Part shown: positions 16,491-25,696 of the stretch, piece after piece
Layout of the letters: every line of letters starts with the position of its first letter
Numbering within the stretch: position 1 is the stretch's first letter
Source of the DNA: Neoroseomonas oryzicola
GTDB taxonomy: Bacteria > Pseudomonadota > Alphaproteobacteria > Acetobacterales > Acetobacteraceae
Assembly (NCBI RefSeq): GCF_012163135.1
Contig: NZ_JAAVUP010000008.1
Span: 62,001-126,000, forward strand
Reading direction: 5' to 3'
Length of the DNA stretch: 64,000 bases
Notes under the pieces: model-generated
Database searches by the model: none
Seen by the model: the letters and a program-made list of their open reading frames with translations, nothing else
Told to the model about the DNA's origin: nothing
Made by a program: the position numbers and the translations under genes

Positions 16491-16598
16491 ATGCACCGCT
16501 CCGACTACGATTTCGACGTCATCTCCGGCCCGTCCACGCCGCAGCGCCCGCCCGCGCCGAAACCGGCCCCCGTACCGGCCAAACCGATGGGCAAGTGA
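16491..16598 (+). CDS. Small ORF, 35 residues, proline-rich tail
   Basis: ATG 16491 is preceded by AGAGG at a 7-nt spacing and opens 35 codons ending in TGA. The product begins MHRSDYDFDVISGPS, a polar acidic head, and ends in a Pro/Lys-rich tail with KPAPVPAKP. It has no signal peptide and no recognised domain. It stands alone just downstream of three strong hairpins. It could be a real small protein or a leader peptide; coding status rests on the ribosome site and sensible composition only. Confidence 0.45.
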   Translation: MHRSDYDFDVISGPSTPQRPPAPKPAPVPAKPMGK

Positions 16599-16707
16599 GG
16601 CGCCCGCGCCGCTCATGCCGCGTTAACCAGCACGCGGCATGATCGGCGGCGTGGCCCCCCGAGCCGCGAACCGCGCCAGGACGGCGGATGATCCGGATGG
16701 AAACTCC

Positions 16708-16935
16708 ATGCGGCCTGCCGACTGGACTCACCTCAGCGACGACCTGCAGCTCACCCTTTCCCGGGAAGCCTTGCGTCGCGCCGCCGAAACCCTTGCCGAC
16801 CACGCCGAGATCCTGGCGCGGGAGATGGAGGACGGAGCGCTGCTCGATCGCGGCGGGCCGGACGCGCTGCGGCTGTTCGCCGCCGTGGTGCGGGCGACCA
16901 ACCGCGACGCCTTCGGCACCGTCGGCCACGCCTGA
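16708..16935 (+). CDS. Small hypothetical protein (75 aa)
   Basis: ATG 16708 follows GGATGGAAACTCC and gives a 75-residue, mostly helical, soluble protein starting MRPADWTHLSDDLQLTLSRE. It contains acidic amphipathic stretches (ALRRAAETLADHAEILAREM). An upstream in-frame ATG at 16639 would add 23 residues of arginine-rich sequence with no ribosome site, so I prefer the shorter form. I do not recognise the family. Its stop lies 9 nt from the end of the convergent TonB-like gene. Confidence 0.6.
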   Translation: MRPADWTHLSDDLQLTLSREALRRAAETLADHAEILAREMEDGALLDRGGPDALRLFAAVVRATNRDAFGTVGHA

Positions 16936-16944
16936 ACGCGGCCC

Positions 16945-18066
16945 TCAGCGCCGGACGATGTAGTAGTTGATCGTCAGGTCGATGGTGACCTGTTCCTCCG
17001 CCGTGCCCGGCGGGAAGGGCGGCAGGTTCGCGCCGCGGAAGACCGCCTGCGAATAGTAGTTCAGGTAGATCGAGCGCGAGGCCGAACGCAGCTCGACGCC
17101 CCGCACGCGCCCGTCTGCGCCGGTGGTGATCCGCACCGTGACCGGGCCTTCCTCGCCGAGGTCCGCGGCTTCGCGCGGATAGCGCAGGTTGCGGTCGAGC
17201 CAGGCGCGGAAGGCGTTGCGCCAGTCCGGGCCCGCCTGGGCGCCGCGCACGCGCAGGTTCTCGACATCGCCCGGCCCGGGGATCGTCGCGCCGGGCCGCA
17301 GGTCGAGCCCGCGCTGCGGCGCGCGGGCGCGCGAGGGATCGTTCTCGCCCAGCCGGATCGGCGGCCGGTCGGTCAGGTCCAGCGGCTGCTGCTGCGGCTG
17401 CGCCGGGGATGGCGGGGGCGGAGGCGGCGGGGGTGGCGGCAGCGGCACCTCGGCGAGCTGGCGCGGCGCCGGCCGGTCGGGCGGCGCGGGCGATGGCGTC
17501 GGCACCGGGGGCGCGGGCGGCGGAGGGGGCGGCGGCGGGCCGGCCTCCACCGGGCGGGCCGGTTCCGGGATGGTCGGCGCCGGGGGCGCCGTGCTGGGGG
17601 GCGGCGGCTGCGGTGGCGGCGGCGTCTCCGTGCGCGGGGCCGGCGGGGGCGGCGGTGCGGGGGGCGCAGGCGCCGGCGGCGGAGGGGGCGGCGGCGGCAC
17701 GGGGGGCGCTTCCGCCAGACGCGGCGGCGCGGGCGGCGGCGGCGGGGGCGCGGGCGGCGGCGCCTCGGCGGTCACCACCGGGCCTTCCTCGGGCGCCTCG
17801 GCGCCGCGCGGAGCCTGGTCGGACCCGCCCTCGAACACCATGGCGAAGCTCGGCGGCGGCAGTTCCTGGGGGCCCCGGCGCGACCGCGGATCAAATTCGA
17901 GCAGCACGGCCAGGAAGAACAGCCCGTGCAGGAGCGCCGAGACGGCCGCCGGAATCCGCATGCCCGGCCCCGGGCGGCGCCGCATGGCGAGCCGGCCAGG
18001 CGGCACGGCCTCCTGTGGCGCCGCCGGGGGCGGCGGCTCGGTTCGGGCGCTAGGCGGGCGGCGCAT
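16945..18066 (-). CDS. TonB-like protein with long polyproline linker
   Basis: A 373-residue inner-membrane-anchored protein that resembles an energy transducer or cell-envelope TolA/TonB protein. It has a short basic N-terminus and one membrane helix (VSALLHGLFFLAVLLEF, about residues 43-59). A very long proline-rich linker follows (about 90-235) with runs of up to about eleven prolines. The C-terminus is a TonB-type domain (YPREAADLGEEGPVTVRITT, LPPFPPG and a terminal beta strand). No exbB/exbD or receptor gene is nearby. The polyproline runs imply dependence on elongation factor P. Confidence 0.82.
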   Translation of the reverse strand: MRRPPSARTEPPPPAAPQEAVPPGRLAMRRRPGPGMRIPAAVSALLHGLFFLAVLLEFDPRSRRGPQELPPPSFAMVFEGGSDQAPRGAEAPEEGPVVTAEAPPPAPPPPPPAPPRLAEAPPVPPPPPPPPAPAPPAPPPPPAPRTETPPPPQPPPPSTAPPAPTIPEPARPVEAGPPPPPPPPAPPVPTPSPAPPDRPAPRQLAEVPLPPPPPPPPPPSPAQPQQQPLDLTDRPPIRLGENDPSRARAPQRGLDLRPGATIPGPGDVENLRVRGAQAGPDWRNAFRAWLDRNLRYPREAADLGEEGPVTVRITTGADGRVRGVELRSASRSIYLNYYSQAVFRGANLPPFPPGTAEEQVTIDLTINYYIVRR

Positions 18067-18168
18067 CAGGAGGACCGGGGATCCTGCTCCAGAGTGTGGG
18101 CGGAATGTCCGAATCGGAGTCGGGATCGGGTTGCCGCTCGGTGGCGCTCTGCTACACCAAGGCGGCGC

Positions 18169-18240
<72 letters not shown>

Positions 18241-18384
18241 TGGTCTTCATGACGATCCCGACATCTCCGGCACCTTGCGACCGGCGTGCCTCACGGATCG
18301 TCGCGCAGGAACGATCCGGCGGCGACGCATCGCCGTGCCCCCGGCCTGCGGCCCGCCGGACAGGTTGCAGGGAGTTGCCCAGCT

Positions 18385-19077
18385 TTGCACGCGCTCACCG
18401 CCCGACCGGGCTGGCGGCTCGGCGGCCTCGCCCTGGCGCTGCTGGCCGCCTGCGCCGCGACGCTGCCCCCGGCGCATGCGCAGTCCCGGCCGCGGCCCGA
18501 GCTCAACGGCATGGTCGCCGTCGCGGTCGTCGCCACCACCGATGGCAGCCCGGCCGACAAGCGGGCCTGCGGCGCCGATGCGGGGGAGATGGAACGCCGC
18601 GTCCTCGCCGTGCTCGCCCCGACGCGGCTGCTCGCCGCGCCCGGGGTGCGCGCCGTTGCCGACGCCGTGCAGGTTCACCCCGAGTATCAGCGCCTGTCTG
18701 CCGCGCATCGCGCCGCCGAAGCCACCCGTCGCGCGGCGGCACCGGAAGCGCGGCTCGAAGCCCAGCGCGCCGAGGAGGCCGCGCAGCGCGCGCTGACGCC
18801 GTGGGAGGAACCACCGCTGCTGATCGTCTCGGCCATCTCCCTCGTCGTCTCGCGGGGCGTCTGCGCGGAATATCTCGGGCTCGAAGTGACGGGGCGCGTC
18901 GAGCCGACGCGCATCGTCGGCACCGGCGCCCCGACGACGGGCAGCGTCACGCTGTTCCTGCGCGCGGCGATGATCAGCGGGCCCGCATCGAATTTCCGCG
19001 CACGTCGCGCCCGCGTCCTCGAGGAGATGGTCGGCGATTTCGCCCGGACCTGGGAACAGTCGAACCCGGCGCGGTGA
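18385..19077 (+). CDS. Secreted hypothetical protein
   Basis: About 230 residues if translation starts at TTG 18385, which has GGGAG upstream and is followed at once by a signal-peptide-like segment (GGLALALLAACAATLPPAHA, cleavage before QS). The frame is open further upstream to ATG 18286, but that part is arginine/proline-rich and lacks a ribosome site. The mature region contains an alanine/glutamate-rich helical stretch with potential for coiled coil (AAEATRRAAAPEARLEAQRA) and a C-terminal domain I do not recognise. It lies just after tRNA-Thr. The function is unknown. Confidence 0.6.
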   Translation: MHALTARPGWRLGGLALALLAACAATLPPAHAQSRPRPELNGMVAVAVVATTDGSPADKRACGADAGEMERRVLAVLAPTRLLAAPGVRAVADAVQVHPEYQRLSAAHRAAEATRRAAAPEARLEAQRAEEAAQRALTPWEEPPLLIVSAISLVVSRGVCAEYLGLEVTGRVEPTRIVGTGAPTTGSVTLFLRAAMISGPASNFRARRARVLEEMVGDFARTWEQSNPAR

Positions 19078-19203
19078 CGCCGCGCGCAACGATACGGCGC
19101 CGTTATCCAGGGGGTTCATCGCAGCCATGGCGCCGCGGCGGGACGACAGGACGGCACCGTTGCGCCTAGGCTGCGGCATCGCCTCACCTGCCGGATCACG
19201 ACC

Positions 19204-20796
19204 ATGCGCCGCCTCGCCCTCGCGCTCGCCTTCGCCACCACGCTCGCCGCACCCCTTGCCGCGCAGACGCTGCGCATCGGCATGGCCGCCGAGACCTCGG
19301 CCGCCGACCCGCACAACTACGCCGCCGCGCCGAACTCCACCTATCGCGACCATGTCTTCGAAGGCCTCACGGCGCTCGATGCGCGGCTGCGCCCCAAGCC
19401 GGCGCTCGCCACCGCCTGGTCGCGCCGCGACGACCGCACCTGGGTGTTCGATCTGCGCCAGGGCGTGACCTTCCACAACGGCCAGCCCTTCTCGGCCGAG
19501 GACGTCGTCTTCTCCTTCTGCCGCGTCCTGAACAACGAGAGCGAGGTGGTCGGGTCCTTCTCGCGCGAGGTCCGGCGCATCGCGGCGATGCAGGTCGAAG
19601 CCCCGCACCGCCTGGTGATTCGCACGCGGGAACCGGAGCCGCTGCTCGTCTCCGACCTCGCCTCGATCGCGATCATCCCGCGCGGCGAGCGCTCCGGCCT
19701 GACCTACTCCTCCGATGGCTGCGGCAAGGAAGGCCCCTGGCCGAGCGTCGCCGACTTCAACGAAGGCCGCGCCGCGATCGGCACCGGCCCCTACCGCCTG
19801 CGGTCCTACAACCGCAGCAGCCTGATCGAGCTCACCCGCAACGACGCCTATTGGGGCGAGAAGCCGCATTGGGCCGAGGTGCGCCTGCGCCCGGTGACGA
19901 ATGCAGGGCCGCGCCTCGCCGGCCTGCTCGCCGGCGATCTCGACGTGATCGAGGCGCCGGCCACTGCCGACGTGCCGCGCATCCGGCAGAACCAGGCCTT
20001 CGCGCTCGCCGTCTCCCCCACCACGCGGCTGATCTTCCTGCAGATGGACCAGCGCGAGGCCGCGCCCTTCGTGCAGGGCCCGAACGGATCGAACCCGCTG
20101 CGCGACGTGCGCGTGCGCCAGGCGCTGTCGATGGCGATCGACCGCCGCGCGATCGCGGAGCGCATCATGGATGGCCTCGCCACGCCCGCCGGCCAGCTGC
20201 TGCCCGAGGGCATGCGCGGCACGGTGCCCGGCGCCGGCGTGCTGCCCTACGACCCCGCCCGTGCCCGCGCGCTGCTCGCCGAGGCGGGCGTGCCGAACGA
20301 CTTCTCCTTCACGCTGCACGCCACCAACAACCGCTATGTCAACGATGCGCGCGTCGCCCAGGCGCTGGCGCAGTATTTCCAGCGCATCGGCGTGACCGTC
20401 GCGGTCGATGCCATGCCCTCCAACGTCTTCTTCCCCCGCCGCGGCCGGAAGGAATTCTCGGTGCCGATGGGCGGCTGGGCGGCCTCGGCCGAGGAGACGC
20501 AGCTCTTCCTCCGCGCCTGGGTCACGACGATGGACCGCGAGCGCGGCTTCGGGATGAGCAACTACGGCGAGTTCTCCGACGCCGAGATCGATCGCCTCGC
20601 CCGCACCGCCTTCGCCACCATGGACGAGGGCGACCGCGAGCGCCTGATGGAACAGGCGAGCCGCCTGGTGATCGAGCGCCTGCCGGTCATCCCCGTGCAT
20701 TTCGAGAATGCCGCCTGGGCCTTCCGCCGCGGCCTCGCCTTCGAAGGCCGCATGGACCAGACCACCCCCGCATCCGAGATCAGGCCCGCCCGATGA
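19204..20796 (+). CDS. ABC transporter substrate-binding protein, family 5 (peptide/solute)
   Basis: Periplasmic binding protein of the DppA/OppA family, 530 residues, with a signal peptide (MRRLALALAFATTLAAPLAA then QT). Family marks are PHNYAAAPNSTYRDHVFEGL, WVFDLRQGVTFHNGQPFSAE, GPYRLRSYNRSSLIELTRND, and DVRVRQALSMAIDR. The ligand may be a peptide, an opine or another small solute. No permease or ATPase genes are adjacent. Instead its stop overlaps the start of an alpha/beta hydrolase gene by 4 nt, suggesting that hydrolase and binding protein act on the same compound. Confidence 0.93.
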   Translation: MRRLALALAFATTLAAPLAAQTLRIGMAAETSAADPHNYAAAPNSTYRDHVFEGLTALDARLRPKPALATAWSRRDDRTWVFDLRQGVTFHNGQPFSAEDVVFSFCRVLNNESEVVGSFSREVRRIAAMQVEAPHRLVIRTREPEPLLVSDLASIAIIPRGERSGLTYSSDGCGKEGPWPSVADFNEGRAAIGTGPYRLRSYNRSSLIELTRNDAYWGEKPHWAEVRLRPVTNAGPRLAGLLAGDLDVIEAPATADVPRIRQNQAFALAVSPTTRLIFLQMDQREAAPFVQGPNGSNPLRDVRVRQALSMAIDRRAIAERIMDGLATPAGQLLPEGMRGTVPGAGVLPYDPARARALLAEAGVPNDFSFTLHATNNRYVNDARVAQALAQYFQRIGVTVAVDAMPSNVFFPRRGRKEFSVPMGGWAASAEETQLFLRAWVTTMDRERGFGMSNYGEFSDAEIDRLARTAFATMDEGDRERLMEQASRLVIERLPVIPVHFENAAWAFRRGLAFEGRMDQTTPASEIRPAR

Positions 20797-21683
20797 TCGA
20801 CCCGCAGCATCTGGCTCGCGCGCTCGCCGCGCCGGGCCGCCTCGCCTTTCCCTTCACCGACGAGACGCATGCGCCGGGCAAGGAGCTGATCCTCCAGGCC
20901 TACCGCGCGCCGGGCGCCACGCCCGACAGCCCGGTCGTCTTCGTGCAGCACGGCATGGGCCGCAACGGCGACGAGTATCGCGACTTCTGGATCGAGGCCG
21001 CGGACCGCCACGGCCTGATGATTCTCGCGCCGACCTTCGCGGCGGAGACGCATCCCGGCGCCGAACCCTACAACAATGGCGGCGTGCTCGATGGCTCGGG
21101 CGCCATCACGGACGCGGCGACCTGGGCCTATCACATCCCCGCACGCGTCTTCGCCGCCGTGCAGGCCGGCGGCGTCACGCGCCGTCGGCAGGCCTTCCTG
21201 TTCGGCCATTCGGCGGGATCGCAATTCGCGCACCGCATGGCCTCCCTGACCGACCGCTCGCCGTTCTGCGCCATCGGCTGCGGCAATGCGGGCTGGTATT
21301 CGCTGCCGACACTCGACCGGCGCTTTCCGGAGGGCCTCGGTGGCCTCGGCGTGACCGAGGCCGACCTCGAGGCCTGGCTCGCCTATCCTTTGCTGATCCT
21401 GGCTGGCGACGCGGATGTCGAGACTTCGGGCCCGTCCCTACCGTCGAACCCCGAGGCCATCGCCCAGGGTCCGCACCGCTTCGCCCGCGCCCACAACTTC
21501 CTGCGCTTCGCGCGGGAGGAAGCGGCGCGCCGCGGCGTGCCCTGCCATTGGCGGCTCGAGGTCGTGCCCGGCATCGGCCATGACGGCAACGCCATGTCCA
21601 AGGTCTGCGCGGCGATCTGGTTCGAGGGGCGCCAGCCCGACGCGGCGCGGATGGCCGCGCTGGCCGGCAAGGTCGCGCTCTAG
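20793..21683 (+). CDS. Alpha/beta-fold hydrolase
   Basis: A 296-residue hydrolase without a signal peptide, so probably cytoplasmic. It has the oxyanion-loop region [19 protein letters not shown] and the nucleophile elbow GHSAG with Ser140. Candidate acid and base residues are in [12 protein letters not shown] and GIGHDGNAM. The overall pattern resembles poly(3-hydroxyalkanoate) depolymerase-like or feruloyl-esterase-like enzymes. ATG 20793 overlaps the stop of the binding-protein gene (ATGA). Its TAG stop lies in the palindrome CTAG shared with the TAG stop of the convergent tsaD gene. The substrate is unknown. Confidence 0.85.
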   Translation: MIDPQHLARALAAPGRLAFPFTDETHAPGKELILQAYRAPGATPDSPVVFVQHGMGRNGDEYRDFWIEAADRHGLMILAPTFAAETHPGAEPYNNGGVLDGSGAITDAATWAYHIPARVFAAVQAGGVTRRRQAFLFGHSAGSQFAHRMASLTDRSPFCAIGCGNAGWYSLPTLDRRFPEGLGGLGVTEADLEAWLAYPLLILAGDADVETSGPSLPSNPEAIAQGPHRFARAHNFLRFAREEAARRGVPCHWRLEVVPGIGHDGNAMSKVCAAIWFEGRQPDAARMAALAGKVAL

Positions 21684-22729
21684 ACGCCCGTGAGTTCCGC
21701 CAGCGGCCAGCGCGGCCGGGGGCTGTGGTCCATCCGATCGGTCAGCCCCGCGCGCAGCCGCTCGATCCCCGCCCAGGCCACCATGACAGCGTTGTCGGTG
21801 CAGTAGCGCAGCGGCGGGGCAAGCATCGGCACCCCAGCCATCCCCGCCACCCCGGCGAGCGCCGCCCGCACCGCCTGGTTCGCCGCGACGCCGCCAGCGA
21901 CCACGATGCCCGTCGCCTCCGGCACCATCTCGAGCGCATGGCGCGCCCGGTCGGCCAGCACCGCGGCGACCGAGGCCTGGAAGGCCGCCGCGATGTCGGC
22001 GTGCGACGCGCCGCCCTGCGCCACCGCGCGGGCCACCGCGGTCTTCAACCCGCTGAAGGAAAAGTCGCAACCCGGCCGGCCCAGCAGCGGCCGCGGCAGC
22101 GGCACCGCCTGCGGATCGCCCCCGGCCGCCAGCCGTTCCAGATGCGGCCCGCCCGGCCAGGGCAGGCCCATGAGCTTCGCGGCCTTGTCGAAGGCCTCCC
22201 CCACCGCGTCATCCAGCGTCGAGCCGAGCCGGCGATAACGCCCGAGCCCTTCCACCGCGACGCATTGGCAATGCCCGCCCGAGACCAGCAGCAGCAGGTA
22301 GGGAAAGGCCGGTGCGCCCTGCGGCAGCAGCCCCGGCAGCCGTGCCGTCAGGGCATGGGCCTCGAGGTGGTTCACCGCCACGAAGGGCAGGTCATGGGCG
22401 ATCGCCACGCCCTTGCCGAAGCAGGCCCCCACGATCAGCCCGCCGATCAGCCCGGGGCCCGATGTCGCCGCCACGGCGCCGAGATCCCCGAAGCCCAGCC
22501 CGGCCCGTCTCAGCACGCGCTCCGCCAGGCCCGGCAGGGCTTCCAGATGGGCGCGCGCGGCGATCTCCGGCACCACGCCGCCGAACACGGCGTGTTCCTT
22601 CTCCTGGCTCAGCACGCCCTCGGCCAGGATGCGGCCGTCGGGGGCGAGCACGGCCGCCGCCGTCTCGTCGCAGCTGCTTTCCAGCCCCAGCACCGGCCTG
22701 TCCAAGTCGAAGCCACCTTCCGCGCCCAT
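21680..22729 (-). CDS. tsaD: tRNA N6-adenosine threonylcarbamoyltransferase TsaD
   Basis: Transfers the threonylcarbamoyl group to A37 of tRNAs that read ANN codons (with TsaB, TsaE and the TsaC product). The 349-residue protein has [16 protein letters not shown] at the N-terminus and the Kae1/Gcp metal-binding HLEAH (H121 and H125). SGGHCQ and the C-terminal [14 protein letters not shown] follow. ATG 22729 is preferred over a TTG at 22753, which adds eight residues unlike the family. It is divergent from hemC with only 23 nt between start codons, and convergent with the hydrolase gene, sharing a 4-nt CTAG. Confidence 0.97.
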   Translation of the reverse strand: MGAEGGFDLDRPVLGLESSCDETAAAVLAPDGRILAEGVLSQEKEHAVFGGVVPEIAARAHLEALPGLAERVLRRAGLGFGDLGAVAATSGPGLIGGLIVGACFGKGVAIAHDLPFVAVNHLEAHALTARLPGLLPQGAPAFPYLLLLVSGGHCQCVAVEGLGRYRRLGSTLDDAVGEAFDKAAKLMGLPWPGGPHLERLAAGGDPQAVPLPRPLLGRPGCDFSFSGLKTAVARAVAQGGASHADIAAAFQASVAAVLADRARHALEMVPEATGIVVAGGVAANQAVRAALAGVAGMAGVPMLAPPLRYCTDNAVMVAWAGIERLRAGLTDRMDHSPRPRWPLAELTGV

Positions 22730-22752
22730 GGGCGGGGTTCTATGACGATGCA

Positions 22753-23739
22753 ATGTCGCTTGCCCACCCCGCCGCCGTGCCCAAGCACCGCCGGTCCCTG
22801 CCGCTGCGCGTCGGCACGCGGGCCTCGCCGCTCGCCTTGTGGCAGACGCGGGACTTCCTCGACCGCGTGACGCGCTTCTGCCCCGTGCTGCGCGACGCCA
22901 AGGCCTTCGAGGAACACCAGCTCATCACCTCCGGCGACCGCATCCAGGACCGCGCGCTGGCCGAGATCGGCGGCAAGGGGCTGTTCGCGAAGGAGATCCA
23001 CGAGGCGCTGCTCGACGGCCGTGTGGATTTCGCGGTGCATTCGCTGAAGGACCTCGAGACCGAGATGCCGTCCGGCATCGTGCTGGCCTGCACCCTGAAG
23101 CGGGAGGATGCGCGGGACGTGCTGCTGCCCGGCCCCGCGCTGGCGGCGGCCGACCCGGGCGATCCCTTCGCGATGCTGCCGCACGGGGCGGTGATCGGCA
23201 CCTCCTCCGTCCGACGGCAGTCGCAGCTGCTGCACCGTCGGCCGGACCTGAACGTCGTGATGTTCCGCGGCAATGTGCAGACGCGGCTGCGGAAACTCGC
23301 CGAGGGCGAGGCAGCGGCGACCCTGCTCGCGCTGGCCGGCCTCCGCCGCCTGGGCCTCGAGCACGCGGGCAGCGTCCCGATCGACGCGGAGGTGATGGTC
23401 CCCGCCGCCGGCCAGGGCATCGTCGGCGTCACCGTCCGCGCCGACGACACCGAGCTGCACGAATTGCTCTCCGGCATCGAGGACCCCGAGGCGCGGGCCG
23501 TGTCCTCGGCCGAGCGGGCGCTGCTCGCCGCGCTGGACGGGTCCTGCCGCACGCCGATCGGCGGCCATGCGCGGGTGCTCGCGGACGGACGGCTGCGGCT
23601 GACCGGGCTGGTGGCGCGCGCCGACGGGTCCTTCCTGCTCCGGCGCAGCGAGGAAGGCAGCGCGAAGGACGCGATCCGGCTGGGCAGCGAGCTCGGCCAC
23701 GCGCTGCGGCGCGACAGCCCCGCCGATCTCTTTGCCTAG
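22753..23739 (+). CDS. hemC: Hydroxymethylbilane synthase (porphobilinogen deaminase) HemC
   Basis: Polymerises four porphobilinogens into hydroxymethylbilane, using a covalently bound dipyrromethane cofactor. The 328-residue product has [13 protein letters not shown], the catalytic Asp in HSLKD (D100), and the substrate-binding arginine block [11 protein letters not shown]. The cofactor-attachment Cys is C265 in [16 protein letters not shown] 22753 gives the normal length. The TTG start of hemD overlaps its 3' end by 8 nt. It heads the cluster hemC - hemD - mitofilin-like - hemY. Confidence 0.97.
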   Translation: MSLAHPAAVPKHRRSLPLRVGTRASPLALWQTRDFLDRVTRFCPVLRDAKAFEEHQLITSGDRIQDRALAEIGGKGLFAKEIHEALLDGRVDFAVHSLKDLETEMPSGIVLACTLKREDARDVLLPGPALAAADPGDPFAMLPHGAVIGTSSVRRQSQLLHRRPDLNVVMFRGNVQTRLRKLAEGEAAATLLALAGLRRLGLEHAGSVPIDAEVMVPAAGQGIVGVTVRADDTELHELLSGIEDPEARAVSSAERALLAALDGSCRTPIGGHARVLADGRLRLTGLVARADGSFLLRRSEEGSAKDAIRLGSELGHALRRDSPADLFA

Positions 23740-24436
23740 GCCCGGCGTTCTCGTCACGCGGCCGGAACCGGGCGCGGCCGAGACCGCCGCCGCCGTTGCC
23801 GCGCTGGGCTGGACGCCGGTCCTCGCCCCCGCCCTGCTGCTGCGCCCCTGCGCGCCCGCGCGCCTGCCCGCCGCCCAGGCCCTGCTGCTGCCGAGCCGCG
23901 CCGCCGCCCGCGCGCTGGACCCCGTCGCCATGCCGGTCCTGGCGGTCGGAGAGGGCACCGCCGCCGAGGCCCGTGCGCGCGGTTTCACCGACGTCATCGC
24001 CGCCGAGGGCGAGGCGGCGACGCTGGCGATCCTCGCCGCCGCCCGGCTGGATCCGGCGCGGGGCCCGCTGCTGCTCGCGGTGGGGCGCGGCTACAGCGTG
24101 GACCTCGCCGCCGCCCTTCGTGCCCGCGGCTTTCGCGTGCTTCGCCGCGTGACCTATGAGGCCGTCCCGGCCCCTGCCCTGCCGGCCGAGGCCGAATCCG
24201 CCCTGCGCACCGGCCAGGTCGACGCCGCGCTGTTCACGTCTCCGCGCGGTGTCCGCATCACCCTGGGTCTGCTGCGCCGCGCCGGCCTCGCCGATGCCGC
24301 CCGGGCCATCCGCGCGCTGGCCATCAGCCCCCGCATCGCCGAGGCCCTGAAATCCCTGCCCTGGGCGGAGATCGCGATCACGTCGCGGCCCGATCCGGCC
24401 CTGCTGCCGGGGCTGCTCGGTCCGCCTGCGGCATGA
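23732..24436 (+). CDS. hemD: Uroporphyrinogen-III synthase HemD
   Basis: Cyclises hydroxymethylbilane with inversion of ring D to give uroporphyrinogen III. The 234-residue product is of the usual poorly conserved HemD type. Recognisable parts are VLVTRPEPGAAETAAAVAAL at the start, AVGEGTAAEARARGF, LFTSPRGVRITLGLL and AISPRIAEALKSLPW near the end. The likely start is TTG 23732, overlapping the hemC stop by 8 nt (coupled translation); no ATG suits. Context directly after hemC makes the call secure despite low sequence conservation. Confidence 0.93.
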   Translation: MPRPGVLVTRPEPGAAETAAAVAALGWTPVLAPALLLRPCAPARLPAAQALLLPSRAAARALDPVAMPVLAVGEGTAAEARARGFTDVIAAEGEAATLAILAAARLDPARGPLLLAVGRGYSVDLAAALRARGFRVLRRVTYEAVPAPALPAEAESALRTGQVDAALFTSPRGVRITLGLLRRAGLADAARAIRALAISPRIAEALKSLPWAEIAITSRPDPALLPGLLGPPAA

Positions 24437-24505
24437 CGTCACGCCGCGCGCGCCATCGGCCGCGCGGGTTGCTATACCGCCCGCCCGCCAGCCATAGGAC
24501 CGGGC

Positions 24506-25687
24506 ATGACCGACCAGACCCCGCCCCCGCGCCGCTTCCTCGATCCCGCCGCCATCCCGCTGCTGGCCGGCGGGGCGGTCCTGGTGCTCGCGGCGGCCTG
24601 GCTCTGGATGACGCCGCGCCCGGTGCCGCCGCCCAGCCCGACCGCCGCCGCCGTCGCCGCGCTGACCGCCCGCGTGGCGGCGCTGGAGGGCGTCGAGGCC
24701 CGCCTCGCCACCGTCGAGCGCCGCCGCGGCCCTGACCTCGCCCCGGTCGAAGCGCGCATCGCCGCCCTCGAATCCCGCCCGCCGGTCGACCTCGCCCCGA
24801 TCGAACGGCGCATCGCCGCGCTGCCCGCGCCCACCGACACCCGCCCGATCGAGGACCGGATCGAGGCCCTGACCGCCCGGCTCGCCGCGCTGGAGGGCCG
24901 CCCGGCCGTCGATCCCACCGCCTTCGCCCCGCGCAGCGCGACCGACAGCCTCGCCACCCGCGCCGAGCGCTTCACCGAACGCCTCGATGCCCTGGCCGCC
25001 CGCCAGCAGGCCGCCGATGCCGAGGCGATCCGCCGCACCGAGGACCTGGCGCGTAGCCTCGCCGATCGCCTGGCCCAGGCCGAACGCGCCGAGGCCGAGC
25101 GCGTCGCCGCCGCCGGCAACGCCATGGCGCAGCGCATCGCCGGGGCGGAATCCGCCCTCGCCCGCCGCATCGCCGCGCTGGAAGCCGCGCAGGAGCGCAT
25201 CGCCGCCCTCGAGGCGCGCGCCGCCCGTGCCGCCGCGCTCGACACGCTGCGCCAGCGCCTCGAGGCCGGGCAGGCGCTCGGCGAGGCGCTCGCTGCCTTG
25301 CCAGGCGCGCCGCCCGCGCTGACCCGCTACGCCGGCATGGCCCCGCCGACCGAGGCGGCGCTGCGCCTGACCTTCGAGGACGCCGCCCGCGCCGCGCTCG
25401 CCGCGAGCGAGCCTGCCCGCGAGGGCCAGGGCGTGCTCGACGCCGCCGCCGCGCGGCTCTCGGGCCTCGTCACCGTCCGCCGCGGCGAGCAGGTGGTCTG
25501 GGGCGACGCCGCCGCGGCCGAGGTCGAGCGCGCCCGCCGGGCGCTCGATGCCGGGGACCTCGACGGCGCCATCGCGCGGCTCGGCCGCCTGCCGCTGCCG
25601 GCGCAGGAGGCGATGCAGCCCTGGACCGAGCAGGCGCGCGGGCTGATCGCCGCACGCGCGGCCCTCGCCGGCCTGTCGGCGCGCTGA
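24506..25687 (+). CDS. Mitofilin-like (COG4223-type) membrane protein with coiled coil
   Basis: A 393-residue inner-membrane protein. A short cytoplasmic N-terminus and one helix (PLLAGGAVLVLAAAWLWM, about 18-35) precede a long Ala/Arg/Glu-rich region (about 48-265). That region has repeated L.ARVAALE and ERRIAAL units typical of a coiled coil. A compact C-terminal domain follows (YAGMAPPTEAALRLTFEDAA). Alphaproteobacteria often carry this type between hemD and hemY, and it resembles mitochondrial mitofilin/Mic60, which organises inner-membrane folds. That parallel is known for the family; a role in heme biogenesis here is only suggested by position. Confidence 0.85.
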   Translation: MTDQTPPPRRFLDPAAIPLLAGGAVLVLAAAWLWMTPRPVPPPSPTAAAVAALTARVAALEGVEARLATVERRRGPDLAPVEARIAALESRPPVDLAPIERRIAALPAPTDTRPIEDRIEALTARLAALEGRPAVDPTAFAPRSATDSLATRAERFTERLDALAARQQAADAEAIRRTEDLARSLADRLAQAERAEAERVAAAGNAMAQRIAGAESALARRIAALEAAQERIAALEARAARAAALDTLRQRLEAGQALGEALAALPGAPPALTRYAGMAPPTEAALRLTFEDAARAALAASEPAREGQGVLDAAAARLSGLVTVRRGEQVVWGDAAAAEVERARRALDAGDLDGAIARLGRLPLPAQEAMQPWTEQARGLIAARAALAGLSAR

Positions 25688-25696
25688 GGCCCCGCC

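Noticed and set aside
18090-18168. Possible second tRNA or tRNA remnant just before tRNA-Thr
   Set aside because: Short matches to D-arm-like sequence were seen, but no T arm or pairing acceptor stem could be found on either strand.
18286-18384. N-terminal extension of the secreted protein to ATG 18286
   Set aside because: The added 33 residues are Arg/Pro-rich, precede the signal peptide and have no ribosome site; TTG 18385 with GGGAG fits better.
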